This document shows, piece by piece, positions 25,163 through 32,670 of a stretch of DNA of 36,907 bases (position 1 is its first letter; the number at the start of each line of letters is the position of its first letter). The position numbers were made by a program, and so were the translations under genes. The notes below the pieces were generated by a model, which was not told the origin of the DNA, did not search any database, and worked only from the letters and a program-made list of their open reading frames with translations. The stretch is from Myxococcales bacterium (lineage in GTDB: Bacteria; Myxococcota; Kuafuiibacteriia; Kuafuiibacteriales; Kuafuiibacteriaceae), in NCBI GenBank assembly GCA_019634385.1, contig JAHQVK010000244.1:1-36907 (forward strand), given 5' to 3'.

Positions 25163-25980
25163 GGCTGAATCCTTCCTACTTCTGGGGAGGTCGATGGCTG
25201 GTTGTTGTCCTCGATCCCCTCGGTGGGGAGTGGTTTACGAATGACGTCCGATAGCGCAACGGTATCGCCAATGACGAGGGTTACCGGGGCGCCTTCGGGG
25301 TCAAACGCGTCGGATGACCGACGAGTTGTGGTTTCTGCAAGCAACGTGAGAGGGCCTCGCCAATCTCGCTGCTTGGCGGTTCCGGCCCCTGCCACCAGAG
25401 CGCACGGAGTATTCGGAGACCATCCTGCTTGTAGGAGTCGAGCCGCAATGTGGGCTCTATTTTCGAATCCCATTAAGACCACCAAGGTGGATAGATGGGG
25501 AGGGATGGCATCTAGCACTGGACCGTATGTCGCCTCGGCGTGCCCGGTCACGATGGTACAGGCAGAAGTAATCGTACGGTGAGTAACGGGAATTCCGCCA
25601 AATGCGGGGGCAGCGATGGCGCTGGATAGTCCCGGTACCACTTCATAGGGGACGTTGGCATGGCTCAGAGCTAGAGCCTCTTCTCCCCCCCGGCCAAAGA
25701 CAAATGGGTCTCCGGCTTTGAGTCGAACAACCCTCTTGCCATCGCGGGCGTGACGAATCATCAGGGCTTCGATCGTGGTTTGACTCATGGAATGACGACC
25801 GGAGCGTTTACCTACATAGAAGCGTTGGGCATGTCCTGCGAGCTCTAAGATAGAAGGGTCAATCAGAGCGTCGTAGAGGATCAGATCCGCCCTCTGCAGG
25901 CGATTCATAGCTCGGTAAGTCAGGTGATCCTTTACGCCAGGACCAGCACCGACGAGGGAAACAAAACCGGTGATTGTCAT
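25159..25980 (-). CDS. cobA: Uroporphyrinogen-III C-methyltransferase (SUMT)
   Basis: 273 residues. Family motifs are VSLVGAGPGVKDHLTYRA (SAM site), LILYDALIDPSIL, VVRLKAGDPFVFGRGGEEA and EVVPGLSSAIAAPAFGGIPVTHR, all classical for SUMT. It methylates uroporphyrinogen III twice to precorrin-2, the first step to siroheme for CysI (and, in other contexts, cobalamin). E. coli CysG fuses this domain to the dehydrogenase/chelatase; here the latter is the gene immediately before (25977-26594), overlapping by ATGA. Confidence 0.93.
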   Translation of the reverse strand: MTITGFVSLVGAGPGVKDHLTYRAMNRLQRADLILYDALIDPSILELAGHAQRFYVGKRSGRHSMSQTTIEALMIRHARDGKRVVRLKAGDPFVFGRGGEEALALSHANVPYEVVPGLSSAIAAPAFGGIPVTHRTITSACTIVTGHAEATYGPVLDAIPPHLSTLVVLMGFENRAHIAARLLQAGWSPNTPCALVAGAGTAKQRDWRGPLTLLAETTTRRSSDAFDPEGAPVTLVIGDTVALSDVIRKPLPTEGIEDNNQPSTSPEVGRIQP

Positions 25981-26594
25981 ATACTTTGTTCCTTCTCTTT
26001 ATCCTCGTACCAGCGATTGATGGCCTTCAGGAGCAACGGGCGACGAGCTGCAAAAGGGGTCTGGTTCTGTTTCCATTCCGGTCGCATAGCTCGCCCAATG
26101 GCGAGCCAGTCGTTCAAATCCCTAGGGAGGAGCCACTCAAGGCCCCTACGAATGAGTGCAGTTAGAGCCGGGGAGCCCCCGTTACTAGAGATAGCGATCG
26201 TAAAGGCTCCTCTTGTAATAATACTACCCAGGTAGACGTCAGCATGACGGAGGTCATCAACGGCATTGACGAACACTTGGCGCTCGTTAGCTTCAGCCGA
26301 GACTTCTCGGTTCACTTCAGGGGGGGCTGCAGAGACTACATACCAAGCACCTTGTAGATCACCCTCTCGGTAGGGGCGCTCAATGAGTGTTACTCTCTCA
26401 AGCTGTCGGATCTCAGGCTTAATCTGTGGTGCAATAAGGTAGATATCTGCCTGGGCCTCGATAAGAGCGGGCAGTTTTTCGAGTGCCATGTTGCCGCCGC
26501 CAACGATCACTACCCGCTTACCACCCAGCTTTAAAAACACCGGGAAAACACCGGCTCGTGGAGGGGGATTGGCGTGAGTAGTTGTCGAATTCAT
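25977..26594 (-). CDS. Precorrin-2 dehydrogenase/sirohydrochlorin ferrochelatase (CysG-N/Met8-like)
   Basis: 205 residues. An NAD-binding fold starts at VFLKLGGKRVVIVGGGNMALEKL, with FVNAVDD (the aspartate expected for both activities) and the dimerisation motif AISSNGGSPALTALIRRGLEWLL, as in CysG N-terminal domains and Met8. It should oxidise precorrin-2 and insert iron to make siroheme. ATG 26594 is chosen because it overlaps cysH's stop codon in an ATGA junction; the longer frame to 26645 is unlikely. The gene is separate from the SUMT gene. Confidence 0.9.
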   Translation of the reverse strand: MNSTTTHANPPPRAGVFPVFLKLGGKRVVIVGGGNMALEKLPALIEAQADIYLIAPQIKPEIRQLERVTLIERPYREGDLQGAWYVVSAAPPEVNREVSAEANERQVFVNAVDDLRHADVYLGSIITRGAFTIAISSNGGSPALTALIRRGLEWLLPRDLNDWLAIGRAMRPEWKQNQTPFAARRPLLLKAINRWYEDKEKEQSI

Positions 26595-27292
26595 GCTGGG
26601 GACTCCGTACCGTCGGTCGGTTCCTTTTCCCAATGTAGGCCGCATTCCCTTTTTTCAAATCCTTGCCAACGACCGGATCGCGGGTCCCCTCCAATAACAA
26701 CTTTTTGGGTACAGGGTGCGCATCCAATACTTGGATAACCATTATCAAACAAGGGGTTATAAGGGATATTGTGAGTGGTGAGATATCCTCGGACTTCCTC
26801 CTCTGACCAGTCGACAAGAGGGTTTATCTTCACGACGTTAAAGCGTTCATCGTGCCCCACTAGGGGAGCGTCGGCTCTTTCTGGTGTTTGCTCTCTGCGG
26901 ATCCCGGTTATCCAAGCATCTGCTTCGCTGAGAATTTTACTTAGTGGCTGTACCTTACGAATATCACAACATTTATTGGGTTGTGTGCGCCAGAGCTCTG
27001 GGCCGTGGGTTTGTGCTTGAGCCTCGAGGCTAAGTTCGGGGACAATACTTTCTATCTTGAGTTGGAGGGTGTTTGCGAGCTGGGTCCAAGTGGCGTAAGT
27101 CTGTGCAAAAAAAAGTCCGGTATCCAGAGTTACTATACGTATGGGAGCACGCAGTTGGGCGATTAGGTGTAGAATAACGCTACCCTCCAAGCCAAAACTA
27201 GTGGTAAACACAGCTCCGGCGCCAAACTGATCCCCCGCATCTTTCAAGGCCTTCTCCGCAGACATAACCTTGTCTGTTATTGCAAACGCCAT
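26591..27292 (-). CDS. cysH: Adenylyl-sulfate (APS) reductase, iron-sulfur type
   Basis: About 233 residues. The PP-loop phosphosulfate reductase motifs are present: TTSFGLEGSVILHL, IVTLDTGLFFAQTYATW and ITGIRREQT. Cysteine pairs KCCDIRKV and GCAPCTQ are the CC...CxxC ligands of a [4Fe-4S] cluster, and ECGLHW holds the catalytic cysteine. Family knowledge: the CC/CxxC type prefers APS, whereas the cluster-free type uses PAPS. That fits with no cysC (APS kinase) in this window. ATG 27292 is chosen over a GTG at 27328. It is the first gene of the minus-strand operon, divergent from cysD. Confidence 0.92.
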   Translation of the reverse strand: MAFAITDKVMSAEKALKDAGDQFGAGAVFTTSFGLEGSVILHLIAQLRAPIRIVTLDTGLFFAQTYATWTQLANTLQLKIESIVPELSLEAQAQTHGPELWRTQPNKCCDIRKVQPLSKILSEADAWITGIRREQTPERADAPLVGHDERFNVVKINPLVDWSEEEVRGYLTTHNIPYNPLFDNGYPSIGCAPCTQKVVIGGDPRSGRWQGFEKRECGLHWEKEPTDGTESPA

Positions 27293-27425
27293 ATCTGTTC
27301 GACTAGCATGGCGGACGGTGATAGCCACACAGAAAATGTTGGTGAGTGAAGATTCGGATCTCCATCGGTCCAGAGGAGAGGCAGGTCATAATGGCTTATC
27401 CTATGGCCAGGAGGAGGGCATGGCG
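27293..27425. promoter_or_regulatory. Divergent cysH / cysD control region
   Basis: 133 bp between the chosen starts of two opposite operons of one pathway. It must contain both promoters, and a shared regulator (for example a CysB-like LysR protein) would be natural. I cannot assign -35/-10 elements or an operator. AGGAGG at 27412-27417 is the ribosome-binding site of cysD and lies 8 bases before ATG 27426. Confidence 0.5.
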
Positions 27426-28319
27426 ATGAAGATATCCGCGCTCGATCGTCTTGAGTCTGAGGGGATCCATATTCTCCGCGAGGTGGCAGCGGAGGGAAGA
27501 CAGCCAGTGATTCTGTTCTCGGGCGGAAAGGATTCCATCTGTGTGCTACGTTTGGCGGAGAAAGCATTTCGCCCGGCGAAGATCCCATTTAAACTTCTTC
27601 ACGTAGATACTGGCCATAACTTTCCGGAAGTTATCGACTTTCGAGACCGGCGTGCCCGGGAACTCGGTGCCGATCTTATGGTAGCCTCGGTGGAAACGGC
27701 GATGCTGGAGGGGCTGATTCCACAACAACCAGTGTATGCCAGCCGCAATCGCCTCCAGATACCGGTTCTCCTTAAGGCTCTTGCTGATCACAAAATAGAT
27801 ATTGCCGTGGGAGGCGCGCGCCGAGACGAAGAAAAGGCACGAGCAAAAGAGCGCATATTTTCTTTTAGAGACGCTTTTGGTCAGTGGGATCCGCGGCGTC
27901 AACGCCCGGAGCCTTGGGACTTGTACAACGCAGAGCTAGCAGAGGGTGAGCAGTTGCGGGTGTTCCCCTTGTCTAATTGGACCGAGTTAGATGTTTGGTC
28001 TTATATTCGAAAAGAGCAACTTGAGGTTCCATCGATCTATTTTGCTCACGAGCGAGAAGTTGTTGCTCGCGATGACCAATGGCTCCCGATCTCCCAATGG
28101 CTGCCCTTACGGCCAGGAGAAAAGACAGAACGGCATAAGGTTCGGGTACGAACAGTCGGAGATATGCCGTGCACCGGAATGTTTGAGTCTAAAGCGGAGA
28201 CTCTAGATGCCATTGTGTCAGAAGTAGCCTCTGCCACCGTGACCGAACGGGGAGCGCGAGCGGATGACAAGTTCTCTGAAACCGCTATGGAAGACCGTAA
28301 ACGAGAGGGGTACTTCTGA
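27426..28319 (+). CDS. cysD: Sulfate adenylyltransferase subunit 2
   Basis: 297 residues. The start ISALDRLESEGIHILREVAAE, the PP-loop VILFSGGKDSICVLRLA, LLHVDTGHNFPEVI and AVGGARRDEEKARAKERIFS are diagnostic of CysD. It forms ATP sulfurylase with CysN, making APS from sulfate and ATP. ATG 27426 (MKIS) is chosen because AGGAGG lies 8 bases upstream; a nearer ATG at 27420 leaves only two bases, and the longer frame runs into cysH. It overlaps cysN by one base (TGATG). Confidence 0.95.
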   Translation: MKISALDRLESEGIHILREVAAEGRQPVILFSGGKDSICVLRLAEKAFRPAKIPFKLLHVDTGHNFPEVIDFRDRRARELGADLMVASVETAMLEGLIPQQPVYASRNRLQIPVLLKALADHKIDIAVGGARRDEEKARAKERIFSFRDAFGQWDPRRQRPEPWDLYNAELAEGEQLRVFPLSNWTELDVWSYIRKEQLEVPSIYFAHEREVVARDDQWLPISQWLPLRPGEKTERHKVRVRTVGDMPCTGMFESKAETLDAIVSEVASATVTERGARADDKFSETAMEDRKREGYF

Positions 28320-29563
28320 TGTCTTTGGAACATGTGCTGAGCGATGATGTTAGCCTGTTACGCTTTGCGACCGCTGGGAGCGTAGACGATGGAAAAAGTA
28401 CGCTAATTGGCCGCTTGCTTTACGACACAAAGGGACTGTTCGAAGACCAAATTGAGGCCTTAGAACAAGAGTTTGACCTGGCCAAGATAACGGATGGACT
28501 CCGCGCTGAGCGAGAGCAAGGCATTACCATTGATGTGGCCCACCGATATTTTGCCACTCCCAAGCGGCGGTTCATGATCGCGGATTGCCCAGGGCATACG
28601 CAGTATACACGCAATGCGATAACCGGCATGTCTCACGCTGACGTTGCGCTCCTCTTGGTGGATGCGCGTTTGGGTATACAGACCCAAACCCGTCGACACG
28701 CCCAGCTTGCGAGCATGCTTGGACTATCTGCGGTCATTGTATGTATAAACAAGATGGACCTGGTGGATTGGTCTGCAGAGCGTTATCATCAGATTGAGAC
28801 TGAACTCCGGGATGCCTTCGCGCCGCTTCAGCTGCGTACGCTGCATATATTACCACTGAGTGCTCTGCTTGGTTCCAACGTAAATCATCGTGAACCACAG
28901 CTTTCGTGGTTTACAGGTCCGACCTTGCTCGAGCTGTTAGAGAATATAGAGATCGATTCTGTTACCGCGGGACTGGGTGGTCGCATGCCGGTTCAACTGG
29001 TCTTACGGCCGGAAAATGGTGCCGGTAGATGTTACGCCGGTAGGGTAGCAGGGGGAACCTTTTCCGTCGGAGACGAGGTGGTGCTCCTACCGAGGGGCAA
29101 CCGCACAAAAATTCGCAGTATTGATACTTTTGATGGGCCGCTGCAATCTGTCCAGGCTCCCAAGAGTATATCAATGACATTTGAGGACGATGTGGATGTG
29201 GCTCGAGGTGATCTTATTGCTACGGCAAAAGATGCGCCCCAGGCCCATCGCCGGTGGGAATTGACCATTGCCTGGATGTCGGAAACTCCCTTGAAGGCGG
29301 AAAAGACTTACTTAATGAAAGTGGGTACCCAAAAGACTCGGGTGGTCGTTCGTCGTCTAGATACGCGATTGAACTTGGAGACCTTGCAGTACATATCTGC
29401 TGGTCAACAGTTAGACTTGAATGACATTGGTCGAATAGAGATTGAGGCGATGGAAGATGTGGCGGTCGACAAGTATTCTGATCGGCCGGATATTGGACGA
29501 TGTATCCTAATGGATCCATGGTCCAAAGAAACAGTGGGAGCCGGGTTGCTCGGCACTCTGTGA
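28319..29563 (+). CDS. cysN: Sulfate adenylyltransferase subunit 1 (GTPase)
   Basis: 414 residues. The GTPase motifs are clear: G1 GSVDDGKSTLIGRLLYD, effector region GITIDVAHRYFAT, G3 IADCPGHTQYTRN and G4 INKMDLVDW, followed by EF-Tu-like barrels. It activates CysD by GTP hydrolysis. The length ends after the barrel domains, so there is no fused CysC APS kinase as in NodQ/CysNC. This matches direct APS reduction by the neighbouring CysH. Confidence 0.95.
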   Translation: MSLEHVLSDDVSLLRFATAGSVDDGKSTLIGRLLYDTKGLFEDQIEALEQEFDLAKITDGLRAEREQGITIDVAHRYFATPKRRFMIADCPGHTQYTRNAITGMSHADVALLLVDARLGIQTQTRRHAQLASMLGLSAVIVCINKMDLVDWSAERYHQIETELRDAFAPLQLRTLHILPLSALLGSNVNHREPQLSWFTGPTLLELLENIEIDSVTAGLGGRMPVQLVLRPENGAGRCYAGRVAGGTFSVGDEVVLLPRGNRTKIRSIDTFDGPLQSVQAPKSISMTFEDDVDVARGDLIATAKDAPQAHRRWELTIAWMSETPLKAEKTYLMKVGTQKTRVVVRRLDTRLNLETLQYISAGQQLDLNDIGRIEIEAMEDVAVDKYSDRPDIGRCILMDPWSKETVGAGLLGTL

Positions 29564-29574
29564 GTATAATAGCT

Positions 29575-29880
29575 ATGGAAAGTCATTATCGAACCGCGCT
29601 AAAAACCATCTCATGGCGAACAGTGGCCGCTTTTGTGACCGGTGGCTTGGCCTGGGCGGCCACTGGAAGCTTGGGGGCGGGTATGGCCATGGGAGCTACG
29701 GACACCCTGGTGAAGTTGTTTCTTTATTATGCGCATGAGCGAGCTTGGGCCCGAATTGATGTGGGTTATGATGTCGTTTCACGCTCGGAAAATAGTTCCT
29801 CTACCGCTGGGTCTGTGTCTCGGGGCCTAGACGATGCTCGTTCAGCGAGTTCGTTATACAGCCGAAATCCCTTGGGTTGA
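29575..29880 (+). CDS. DUF2061 membrane protein; 3' end formed by a repeat
   Basis: About 101 residues. MESHYRTALKTISWRTVAAFVTGGLAWAATGSLGAGMAMGATDTLVKLFLYYAHERAWARI is the DUF2061 domain: two short hydrophobic helices, with the tail SxxKxxxYxxHExxW pattern. The family is often linked to cysN/cysC genes and its role is unknown. ATG 29575 starts 11 bp after cysN. The domain ends near residue 62; the following 40 residues are low complexity, and the last eight (LYSRNPLG) plus the stop codon lie inside repeat B copy 4, so the native C-terminus may have been altered. Confidence 0.8.
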   Translation: MESHYRTALKTISWRTVAAFVTGGLAWAATGSLGAGMAMGATDTLVKLFLYYAHERAWARIDVGYDVVSRSENSSSTAGSVSRGLDDARSASSLYSRNPLG

Positions 29881-29937
29881 ACCCGAGTTCCAGCTTCTGT
29901 GCCGGGCTATGCCCCACTGCGCGACCTCTTTGCTGTA
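29857..29937 (-). repeat. Palindromic repeat family B, copy 4 (short form)
   Basis: An 81-bp inverted copy bounded by TACAGCCGAAAT and CTCTTTGCTGTA. It keeps CCTTGGGTTGAACCCGAG (hairpin) and GGGCTATGCCCCACTGCGCG but lacks the GATTC/GAATC hairpin region present in full copies. Its left end supplies the last codons and stop codon of the DUF2061 gene. Confidence 0.8.
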
Positions 29938-30410
29938 TCCGTACGTCATGAGGCAGGGGGGATGAGCTCCCCTGGTTCCTTCCCTGAAGGAGTACTAGCA
30001 GGCCATCGGCAAAGTGAGTTAGGCGCTTCGCGGGTCCTTTTTCCGTGGAAGGTCTGGACCGGCTTCGCCTTTCATCGGTTGCATACGCCCGGTATGCGAC
30101 CTCTTCATCCGGAGCGTTCCACGGAAAAGATACTTCACGTATCACCCATCCCACTTTTCCGATGGCCTGCTAGGGTGTGCGAACTAAGAAACTATGGTGA
30201 AAGCCAAGATGGCGCTTCTGTACATTCGGTCTCAGGTAGTACTTCCTAGTCTATCTGTACACCCGAGCCTCAGTGGGTAGTTGTGAACGCCTAAGACCAG
30301 CTAATTCGCTTTTGATTGGGTTCGTCACGAAAAAGCGGAGCATGGATTCCTGGGCGGATAAAACCGATTCCAGCCCCTTCGGTATTCTAGCTATGCTAGC
30401 CTCCGCCTTC
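29881..30410. other. 530-bp gap made largely of repeats B4 and A2
   Basis: It holds the rest of B4 (to 29937), a 57-bp spacer with a GGGGGGATGAGCTCCCCT dyad near 29957, and A2 (29995-30173), then about 240 bp before the Hsp70-like gene. I see no gene in the latter part; an open frame from 30273 runs into the Hsp70 gene but its first 46 codons match nothing in that family. Confidence 0.5.
29995..30173 (+). repeat. Palindromic repeat family A, copy 2 (complete, reference)
   Basis: A 179-bp element with CTAGCAGGCCATCGG and CCGATGGCCTGCTAG ends. The terminal inverted repeats are 22 bp long with one mismatch in this copy. Inner arms (TTTTTCCGTGGAAGG and CGTTCCACGGAAAA) and an apex hairpin GCATAC-GCCCG-GTATGC make it a long interrupted palindrome. 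It has no open frame of its own. Copies 1 and 3 are nearly identical outside the apex. Confidence 0.9.
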
Positions 30411-31721
30411 ATGGCGACGGGTATTGACTTCGGGACGACAAATTCGGCTTTGGCGACATCAACGCAAGAGGGACAGTTTCACTTAGCCACCTTCCCGCAA
30501 CCCAAAGAGACAAACATTTTTGATCGACGCCAGAGCCAACCATCAACACCATATATGCCTACATTACTATTTTTTCCTCATAGAGAAAACGGTATGTATG
30601 CTGGCTATCAAGCTATAGCTCAGTATTTGGAACATGGTATGGAAGGTCGGTTGATCCAGTCGATCAAGAGCTTTCTTCCGTCGACGTCTTTTGAAAAAAC
30701 AACCATCAACAATAAAACATGGTCGTTGGAGGAGTTGATCGCTTCCTTTCTGGAAAACCTAGTTAGGCTGGCACAAGACCGAGTTGGTCAGCTTCCTAAA
30801 CCGATCATCTTCGGCCGGCCGGCAGCGTTTTCTGCTTCACAGAAGATAGATGAAATGGCGGAACAACGACTACGCAAGGCGGCAGAATTTGCTGGTCTAC
30901 CGGATATATCCTTTGTCATTGAGCCGGTTGCTGCCGCTCTTGCTTATGAAGCGACCCTAGAGACTGATGAGACCATTTTAGTGGGGGATCTAGGTGGTGG
31001 TACGACCGACTTTTGTGTGATGCGCGTAGGCCCTAATCAAAGAAGCCAAAAAGACCGAAGACATTCCATCCTAAGCAGTGGGGGGTTGGCGGTTGCTGGC
31101 GACCGTTTTGATAGTACAATTGTTAAGGAGAAGCTGTTTCCACATCTGGGTTATGGTTCTCGGTACAACACGCCTACCGGTCCTGCTGAGATTCCTCATT
31201 GGCTGTTTAATAAACTATTACAGTGGAACCATATTTCCTTCTTAAAAGGCAGGGATACCCGTGCTTTTTTTGATGCTGTGAAAAAAAACAGTCATGCTCC
31301 AGCAGCGATCAACGCATTGCTTCAGATCGTTGATGAGGACCTAGGATATATTATGTATCGGGCTGTTGAGCGTGCTAAGCGGCATGTAGTGACCGAGGAG
31401 ACCTTTTTAATTCACGCTGAAGAGTATTATTTGCCGGTGAAAGAATATTTGCTCCGAAGTGAGTTTCATAGTATGTCGGTTGCATTGGTTGAGGAAATGG
31501 AAAAAAAGCTCCTGGATGTAGTCAACCAAGCCAACGTGAGACCTCGAGATATAGATACAATCTTTACAACTGGGGGTACAAGCCACCTGTCTATTGTACA
31601 AGATATGTTTAAAAAAATTTTTGGGGTAGAGAAGATACGAGCTCGTGATAATTTCACCAGCGTTGTTGATGGACTAGCGAGAAGTGTGGATACATCACTT
31701 GATGGGCATCGTTGTCGTTGA
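30411..31721 (+). CDS. yegD: Hsp70-family ATPase, YegD-like
   Basis: About 436 residues, corresponding to the Hsp70/actin nucleotide-binding fold only. The motifs are phosphate-1 TGIDFGTTNSALA at the N-terminus, FVIEPVAAALAYEATL, phosphate-2 LVGDLGGGTTDFCVMRVGP, RIGG-like LAVAGDRFDSTIV and the adenosine loop TTGGTSHLSIVQDMFK. The C-terminal peptide-binding domain of DnaK is absent, as in E. coli YegD, to which EPVAA.L.YEATL and GGGTTD match well. Its client is unknown. ATG 30411 is chosen because TGIDFGTTN must lie at the extreme N-terminus; no strong ribosome-binding site is seen. It lies alone between two repeat-rich gaps. Confidence 0.9.
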   Translation: MATGIDFGTTNSALATSTQEGQFHLATFPQPKETNIFDRRQSQPSTPYMPTLLFFPHRENGMYAGYQAIAQYLEHGMEGRLIQSIKSFLPSTSFEKTTINNKTWSLEELIASFLENLVRLAQDRVGQLPKPIIFGRPAAFSASQKIDEMAEQRLRKAAEFAGLPDISFVIEPVAAALAYEATLETDETILVGDLGGGTTDFCVMRVGPNQRSQKDRRHSILSSGGLAVAGDRFDSTIVKEKLFPHLGYGSRYNTPTGPAEIPHWLFNKLLQWNHISFLKGRDTRAFFDAVKKNSHAPAAINALLQIVDEDLGYIMYRAVERAKRHVVTEETFLIHAEEYYLPVKEYLLRSEFHSMSVALVEEMEKKLLDVVNQANVRPRDIDTIFTTGGTSHLSIVQDMFKKIFGVEKIRARDNFTSVVDGLARSVDTSLDGHRCR

Positions 31722-31931
31722 TGAATGAGCGACTTGGATGCGATGAAGGGTAGGGTCTGGGAATTCTAGGCCAGCTACCTACGGCGAGGTTTCTTTCGAA
31801 GCAAGTCTTGAGGCTATACTGCCCCTCCGGGATATTTCTTCAGCGGGGCGCATAGCTTTGGAGGTATGCAACGGGGAAGGTGGGGGGCGAAATGTTCCAT
31901 GGAGAGCGACCCGAGCGAGGGATGCTCGAGT

Positions 31932-32046
31932 GATCAACCGGCGACAATAGCAAAGACCCCTTATGGGCCGTTCTTTCCGTGAAAGGTCCTGACCACGAAA
32001 AGCTTGGCTCGATAGCTACACACATGGCCAAATCAACCGGCTGTCA
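31932..32046 (-). repeat. Palindromic repeat family C, copy 4 (mosaic)
   Basis: The right two thirds (about 31966-32040) match the reverse complement of C2: TTCTTTCCGTGAAAGGTCC, TGACCACGAAAAG, TGGCTCGATAGCTACACACA and AATCAACCGGCTG. The left part keeps GATCAACCGGC but is followed by ATAGCAAAGACCCCTTATGG, which is the left end of family B, in place of the C sequence. So it is a C element with a B-like insert or recombinant junction. Confidence 0.75.
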
Positions 32047-32347
32047 ACGCTCAGAAAAGCCGCGTGGCTTGTTCCGGCGAAGAGCACGGAAGAAAGACAA
32101 AAGCTGCCAATAGCAACAATATGTACGAGCGCAGGTTGAGATTAGGTATTTGTTGTTGAGCAATTCTCTTGATGAAATACAATGGTATTAACCCTTTCAT
32201 CATATTGTGGGCTGTTTGATAGAGAGGAACAGTTTAGGGCGAGGGTCGATGTTGTTGCTGCGGAGGATGTCTCGATGTTGGGGCATGGGCAATCGCTGCT
32301 CCGCCAGGGCTTCGCTTTGTCGAGGGTGTCGAGCAAGGCTGCGCGAC

Positions 32348-32435
32348 TGGATGTACCGGGTCGAGGGGGCCGAAAGGGCGGCGAAGCCACCGAGCCCTCA
32401 CAAACGCGGGATACAAGTCAGAACGAGGTCCGGAG
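32348..32435 (+). repeat. Repeat family D, copy 2
   Basis: The 88-bp partner of 9925-10012 (see that entry). Here it lies 15 bp before A3. The same frame is open (DVPGRGGRKGGEATEPSQ... then DTSQNEVRR) and extends upstream to 32182. Confidence 0.7.
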
Positions 32436-32449
32436 GATAAAGACAGGCC

Positions 32450-32617
32450 CTAGCAGGCCATCGGAAAAGTGAGTTAGGCGCTTCGCGGGTCCTTTTTCCG
32501 TGGAACGTCTGGACCGGCTTCGCCTTTCATCTGTTGTATGCGCCCTCTTCGTCCGGAGCGTTCCACGGAAAAGATACTTCGCGGATCACCCATCCCACTT
32601 TTCCGATGGCCTGCTAG
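32450..32617 (+). repeat. Palindromic repeat family A, copy 3 (apex deletion)
   Basis: A 168-bp copy with perfect 22-bp terminal inverted repeats (CTAGCAGGCCATCGG... and mirror). The inner arms are intact. The apex hairpin is lost through an approximately 11-bp deletion (GTTGTATGCGCCC in place of GTTGCATACGCCCGGTATGC). It ends 53 bp before the start of the next gene. Confidence 0.9.
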
Positions 32618-32670
32618 TCGGAGGGGCTTGGTTCTGGTGCTCAACCCGGTTCGTCGTTTAGGCTGGGGTG

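Larger units (their letters stand above)
31722..32670. other. 949-bp gene-poor gap packed with repeats C4, D2 and A3
   Basis: The longest gap in the window. It contains C4 (31932-32046), D2 (32348-32435) and A3 (32450-32617). Between them, 32047-32347 shows no gene I can defend; a frame opening at 32182 runs through D2 into A3. It looks like an accumulation site for short palindromic elements. Confidence 0.6.

Noticed and set aside
29899-30249. 116-residue plus-strand frame across repeats B4 and A2
   Set aside because: Made almost wholly of repeat DNA; no conservation of the frame between copies.
30273-30410. N-terminal extension of the Hsp70-like protein
   Set aside because: Relatives begin directly at the phosphate-1 motif, so the extra 46 codons are probably untranslated.
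32182-32472. 96-residue plus-strand frame through repeat D2
   Set aside because: It ends inside repeat A3 and has no independent support; the shared D frame is reported as a finding rather than a gene.
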